From positions 1-8,041 of the forward strand of contig CANHAW010000082.1 in NCBI GenBank assembly GCA_947458675.1: DNA of 8,041 nucleotides. The letters are read 5' to 3'. The notes under the pieces were generated by a model. It was not told where the DNA came from and made no database searches. It saw only the letters and a list, made by a program, of their open reading frames with translations. This DNA comes from Beijerinckiaceae bacterium. GTDB taxonomy: Bacteria > Pseudomonadota > Alphaproteobacteria > Rhizobiales > Beijerinckiaceae. The position numbers and the translations under genes are program-made. Shown piece after piece: positions 6,026 through 8,041 of this stretch. Within the stretch, counting starts at the first letter, position 1; each line of letters opens with the position of its first letter.

Positions 6026-7101
6026 GTTTTCTCCTCAATCTGCTCCCGCCCTTGGGGGGATGGCATCACTGCAGTTTCTTCAAATGTTCCAGCAAGTCTG
6101 CCGGCGCGGCAGCGAGCTTGTCGATCATTTCGAGCGCTTCCTTGCCGCCGACCGGGCTGATGTCGAGGCCGAGCTTTTGCGCATCGACGAGATATTCCTT
6201 GTCGGCATTGGCATCGAGAAAATGCCTTTTGCAGCGCTGCTGCGCGCTCGCGCGGCAGATCGGGCGGCGCGACAAAGGGGCGGGCCAGCGAATAGGGAAT
6301 TTCCGCCAGTTCGACGAGCGCGCGCGCCTTGTCATTGGGCGCAATTTCGCGCGCGGTCGGCGCATTGGGGAAATCGGGATGGCGTGTGGCGCGGGCAAAT
6401 TGCAGCAGCACCTGCATGTTTGACTCAGGCTTCAGCCAGTCCTGTTTGGCGGATGCAACAGCCGACAGGCCGACGAAGCGCCCGTCCAGTTCCTTGCGGT
6501 CGATGGCGAGAAACAAGGCGCCTGAATCGGGATAGCCCGCAGTCAGCTTGATGTTCAGCCCGAGCGTGTCCTTCAGCAAAATGGCGACATCATTGCCGGT
6601 CGCGCCTTCCGCCGTGCCACCGATGATGAGTTCGGGGCCGCCCTTGCGCACGAGATCTTGCGGCGTCTTCACCGCTGAATCCTTGCGGGCGAAGAGAATG
6701 TAGGAATCATTTTCCGAACTGGAGGGCGAGCCGAGCCAGGTGAATTTGCGTGGATCGAACTGGACGTTGGGATTGTCCTTGAGCACGCCGAGCAGCGCCA
6801 TATTGCGCGCGAATGTGCCCATCGCCGTGCCGTCGCGCGGTGCATTCACATAAAGATAATTGGCAGCGCGCAGGGAGCCCGCGCCGGGCATGTTCTGCAC
6901 CACGACAGTGGGATTGCCGGGCACATATTTGCCCATGAAACGCGCCAGCAGCCGCGCATAGACATCATAGCCGCCGCCCGGACCATAGCCGACGATCAGC
7001 TGGAGGTTCTTGCCCTTGTAGAAATCGGCAACGGGATCGGCCTTGGCCGGCGTTCCCGCGGCCAAAAGGGCAAGCGCTAAGGCTGCGCATCTCGAAAGCA
7101 T
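6022..7101 (-). CDS. TctC/Bug-family solute-binding protein, frameshifted near 3' end
   Basis: This is a paralogue of the next gene: signal peptide of about 21 residues (ending PAKA), mature start DFYKGKNLQLIVGYGPGGGYDVYAR, and then the same blocks GNPTVVVQNMPGAGS, FDPRKFTWLGS and RHPDFPNAPTARE. The frame matches family through AALQKAF (Phe294). After that the uninterrupted frame becomes an Arg/Cys/Gln-rich 65-residue tail with no family resemblance, ending at 6022. Shifting by one base at 6219-6222 restores LDANADKEYLVDAQKLGLDIS and a stop at 6066, giving a 344-residue protein that aligns with the downstream paralogue to its end. The gene is therefore frameshifted, through mutation, sequencing or assembly error, or recoding. 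In the intact reading it would span 6066-7101. GGGAGG lies five bases before ATG 7101. It is the first gene of the operon. If the shift is real, the C-terminal helices are lost and function is doubtful. Confidence 0.85.
   Translation of the reverse strand: MLSRCAALALALLAAGTPAKADPVADFYKGKNLQLIVGYGPGGGYDVYARLLARFMGKYVPGNPTVVVQNMPGAGSLRAANYLYVNAPRDGTAMGTFARNMALLGVLKDNPNVQFDPRKFTWLGSPSSSENDSYILFARKDSAVKTPQDLVRKGGPELIIGGTAEGATGNDVAILLKDTLGLNIKLTAGYPDSGALFLAIDRKELDGRFVGLSAVASAKQDWLKPESNMQVLLQFARATRHPDFPNAPTAREIAPNDKARALVELAEIPYSLARPFVAPPDLPRERAAALQKAFSRCQCRQGISRRCAKARPRHQPGRRQGSARNDRQARCRAGRLAGTFEETAVMPSPQGREQIEEKT
6219..6222 (-). other. Frameshift site (extra T in T4 run, coding strand)
   Basis: On the coding strand the sequence reads GCA TTT T CTC GAT GCC. 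Removing one T from the run of four joins GCA TTT to CTC GAT GCC AAT and restores the conserved C-terminus. The paralogue has AAA GCC TTT ATG GAT GCG at the same place with no extra base. A short homopolymer is typical of an indel or sequencing error. Confidence 0.85.
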
Positions 7102-7164
7102 CCTATCCTCCCGTGCTGCGCCATTTTCGGCGCCCGGCAGCGGTTGATCCGCCAGCCGGGGCCA

Positions 7165-7194
7165 AGTCTAGGCGAGGGAGAGGGATGGCGGCAA
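7165..7194 (-). promoter_or_regulatory. Candidate promoter of the binding-protein/bicupin operon
   Basis: Read on the minus strand, TTGCCG (7194-7189) and TAGACT (7170-7165) are separated by 18 bases and lie 64 bases upstream of the first gene of the operon. They partly match -35/-10 boxes, and the extended CTTGCC resembles the alphaproteobacterial CTTGAC element. The match is weak and based on position and sequence only. Confidence 0.25.
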
Positions 7195-7206
7195 GGGCAG
7201 GGGAGC

Positions 7207-7291
7207 CCGTCATTGCGAGCGAAGCGAAGCAATCCAGAGCCTGATGCGCGGCTCTGGATTGCTTGGTCGCTTACGCTCCTCGCAATGACGG
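7207..7291. repeat. Palindromic intergenic repeat, copy 2 (inverted relative to copy 1)
   Basis: An 85-bp inverted repeat runs from CCGTCATTGCGAG to CTCGCAATGACGG, with an inner stem AAGCAATCCAGAGCC / GGCTCTGGATTGCTT around the loop TGATGCGC. Here the left arm is the short form (GAGCGAAGCGAAGC) and the right arm is the long form (complement GAGGAGCGTAAGCGACC), so the element is turned round relative to copies 1 and 3. It ends 6 bases from the stop codon of the small secreted protein gene and lies upstream of the binding-protein operon. Confidence 0.9.
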
Positions 7292-7297
7292 ATGGGA

Positions 7298-7684
7298 TCA
7301 GGAGACCGTAATGGCGAAACGGACTGTGGCGCTGGCGCCATTCATATATTTCAGCCGGATCACCATTGTGTCGGAACCGGAAAACCCTTTTTTCGGTGTG
7401 AAAATGAAGGCTGATTCGTTTTCTACTGAGACCTTGCCGTTTTTCGGGGCCTGCACGATGTCGAAGCCAGCTGCGCTGCCGGGTGCCATGCCCCGCGCTT
7501 TGCCGCCGAGGCTGCGGGTATGTCGGCAGGCCATGTCTTTTTTGGTCGCGAGCGTACCGGGGAAAGTCTCCGACACTTGGGACGTGGTTCTGTAATTGGT
7601 TTGGCAGTCGATCATTTCCTGCGCGTGGGCAGAAGATGCAATCAGCGGAATGGCCAAAGCCGCAGCAGCCAGAAAATAGCGCAT
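7298..7684 (-). CDS. Small secreted protein with Ig/cadherin-like beta domain
   Basis: This 128-residue protein has a clear signal peptide (MRYFLAAAALAIPLIASSAHA, cleavage before Q22), giving a mature periplasmic or exported protein of about 107 residues. The mature part has two cysteines (27 and 53) that could form a disulfide. Its second half (about 73-127), FDIVQAPKNGKVSV then FIFTPKKGFSGSDTMVIRL, resembles the single Ig- or cadherin-like beta-sandwich repeats seen in many short alphaproteobacterial exported proteins (xxPxxGxV ... YxPxxGFxGxDxF). No catalytic residues are apparent and I do not recognise a named family. GGGAGG lies five bases before ATG 7684. It appears to be a single-gene unit with its own promoter region upstream and a palindromic repeat just after the stop. 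Confidence 0.78.
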   Translation of the reverse strand: MRYFLAAAALAIPLIASSAHAQEMIDCQTNYRTTSQVSETFPGTLATKKDMACRHTRSLGGKARGMAPGSAAGFDIVQAPKNGKVSVENESAFIFTPKKGFSGSDTMVIRLKYMNGASATVRFAITVS

Positions 7685-7730
7685 CGGATCCTCCCTAAAT
7701 GTCTTCCTGAAATTGCGTCGGGCCTTAAAA

Positions 7731-7767
7731 ATTGTAGCCCAATGCAGGATCGCCCAAATCGGGCGAT
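7731..7767 (-). promoter_or_regulatory. Candidate promoter with overlapping palindrome
   Basis: On the minus strand, TACAAT (7736-7731) is a good -10 box 46 bases before the small secreted protein start. Sixteen bases upstream, TTTGGG (7758-7753) would be a poor -35. That -35 falls inside a perfect 7-bp inverted repeat, ATCGCCC-AAATC-GGGCGAT (7749-7767). A palindrome over a weak -35 suggests a regulator site, but this is inferred from position alone. Confidence 0.38.
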
Positions 7768-7801
7768 TGGCAAATTGGAAGAAAGTTGGAACTCAGCTTC
7801 G

Positions 7802-7888
7802 CGTCATTGCGAGGAGGCCGCAGGCCGACGCGGCAATCCAGAGCCTCACGTGAGGCTTCTGGATTGCTTCGCTTCGCTCGCAATGACG
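7802..7888. repeat. Palindromic intergenic repeat, copy 3
   Basis: An 87-bp inverted repeat runs from CGTCATTGCGAG to CTCGCAATGACG, with an inner stem CAATCCAGAGCCTCA / TGAGGCTTCTGGATTG around a CG centre. The left arm is the long form, changed to GAGGAGGCCGCAGGCCGACGCGG; the right arm is the short form. It ends 7 bases from the stop codon of the gene at the right edge. On the plus strand it is followed by GG and six T, so the element could act as a terminator for plus-strand transcription. Confidence 0.9.
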
Positions 7889-7895
7889 GGTTTTT

Positions 7896-8041
7896 TCAAC
7901 TCCGCGGCGCAGCCGCCCTTGCTAGCCTGTCGCGGATGGCTTCGCCCAAGCCCTCCTGTGGAATGGGTGCGACGGCGATCATATCTGCACCCGTCGCATC
8001 GAGTGCGCGCAGGAAGGCGAAGAGATTGCTGGCGGCTTCCG
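7896..8041 (-). CDS. sua5: Threonylcarbamoyl-AMP synthase (Sua5 type), C-terminal end only
   Basis: The minus-strand frame enters from the right edge and ends at TGA 7898-7896, giving the last 48 residues. The sequence EAASNLFAFLRALDATGADM, then IAVAPIPQEGLGEAIRDRLARAAAPR, matches the end of Sua5 proteins. In these a C-terminal Sua5 domain, absent from short YrdC/TsaC proteins, ends with NLFaxLRxLD ... PxxGLGxAIxxRLxRAA. The enzyme makes threonylcarbamoyl-AMP from threonine, bicarbonate and ATP for the t6A modification of tRNAs that read ANN codons. The catalytic YrdC domain lies outside the window, so the call rests on the C-terminal signature alone. The repeat copy 3 begins 7 bases after the stop. 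Confidence 0.75.
   Translation of the reverse strand, partial: EAASNLFAFLRALDATGADMIAVAPIPQEGLGEAIRDRLARAAAPRS

Noticed and set aside
6043..6060. CTCCCGCCCTTGGGGGGA, similar to the 3675-3702 hairpin
   Set aside because: The right half no longer pairs well with the left, so it is at best a decayed copy. It lies between the corrected stop of the first binding protein and the start of the second, and cannot be called a terminator.
5153..6160. Plus-strand frame of 335 codons opposite the binding-protein genes
   Set aside because: It crosses two genes antisense; the product looks like reverse-strand noise, and the minus strand is clearly a signal-peptide-bearing TctC protein.
6219..6222. Programmed ribosomal frameshifting at the T4 run
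   Set aside because: The needed shift is +1 at TTT TCT, with no slow or stop codon in the A site and no evident stimulatory signal; simple indel or sequencing error is more likely.

Overview
The window looks like chromosomal DNA of an alphaproteobacterium, most likely Hyphomicrobiales (Bradyrhizobium/Rhodopseudomonas/Beijerinckiaceae-like). The reasons are the high GC content, strong Shine-Dalgarno sites, the family character of the proteins, and three copies of a palindromic intergenic repeat beginning CGTCATTGCGAG, which I remember as common in such genomes. The genus is inference; nothing here fixes it. No rRNA, tRNA, CRISPR, transposase or phage gene is visible.

Layout: (1) 1-674, minus strand: the N-terminal part of a 14-helix DHA2-type MFS drug/solute exporter, running off the left edge. 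(2) A 109-bp divergent promoter region containing a perfect 16-bp palindrome. (3) 784-3667, plus strand: a second, different MFS transporter, a palindromic repeat, an AcuI/YhdH-type acrylyl-CoA reductase and a Gre-type transcription elongation factor. (4) A long perfect hairpin at 3675-3702 between convergent genes. (5) 7101-3712, minus strand: an apparent operon of two tandem paralogous periplasmic solute-binding proteins of the TctC/Bug type (tripartite tricarboxylate transporter class), followed by a cytoplasmic two-domain cupin protein. The promoter-proximal binding-protein gene carries a one-base frameshift near its 3' end. (6) A second repeat copy, a small secreted protein gene (7684-7298), a third repeat copy, and the C-terminal end of a Sua5-type threonylcarbamoyl-AMP synthase gene at the right edge.

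How the parts may work together: the minus-strand operon reads as capture of a small organic acid (two binding proteins) coupled to metabolism by a cupin enzyme of unknown reaction. The membrane subunits TctA/TctB are not in the window, so the binding proteins are orphans here. The plus-strand MFS and AcuI could form a small uptake and CoA-thioester detoxification or assimilation unit, but that is inference from adjacency.

I see no convincing new multi-gene system. The items most worth a second look are the frameshift in the duplicated binding protein, the oriented palindromic repeats placed next to stop codons and a ribosome binding site, the altered coiled-coil tip of the Gre factor, and the uneven metal sites of the bicupin.
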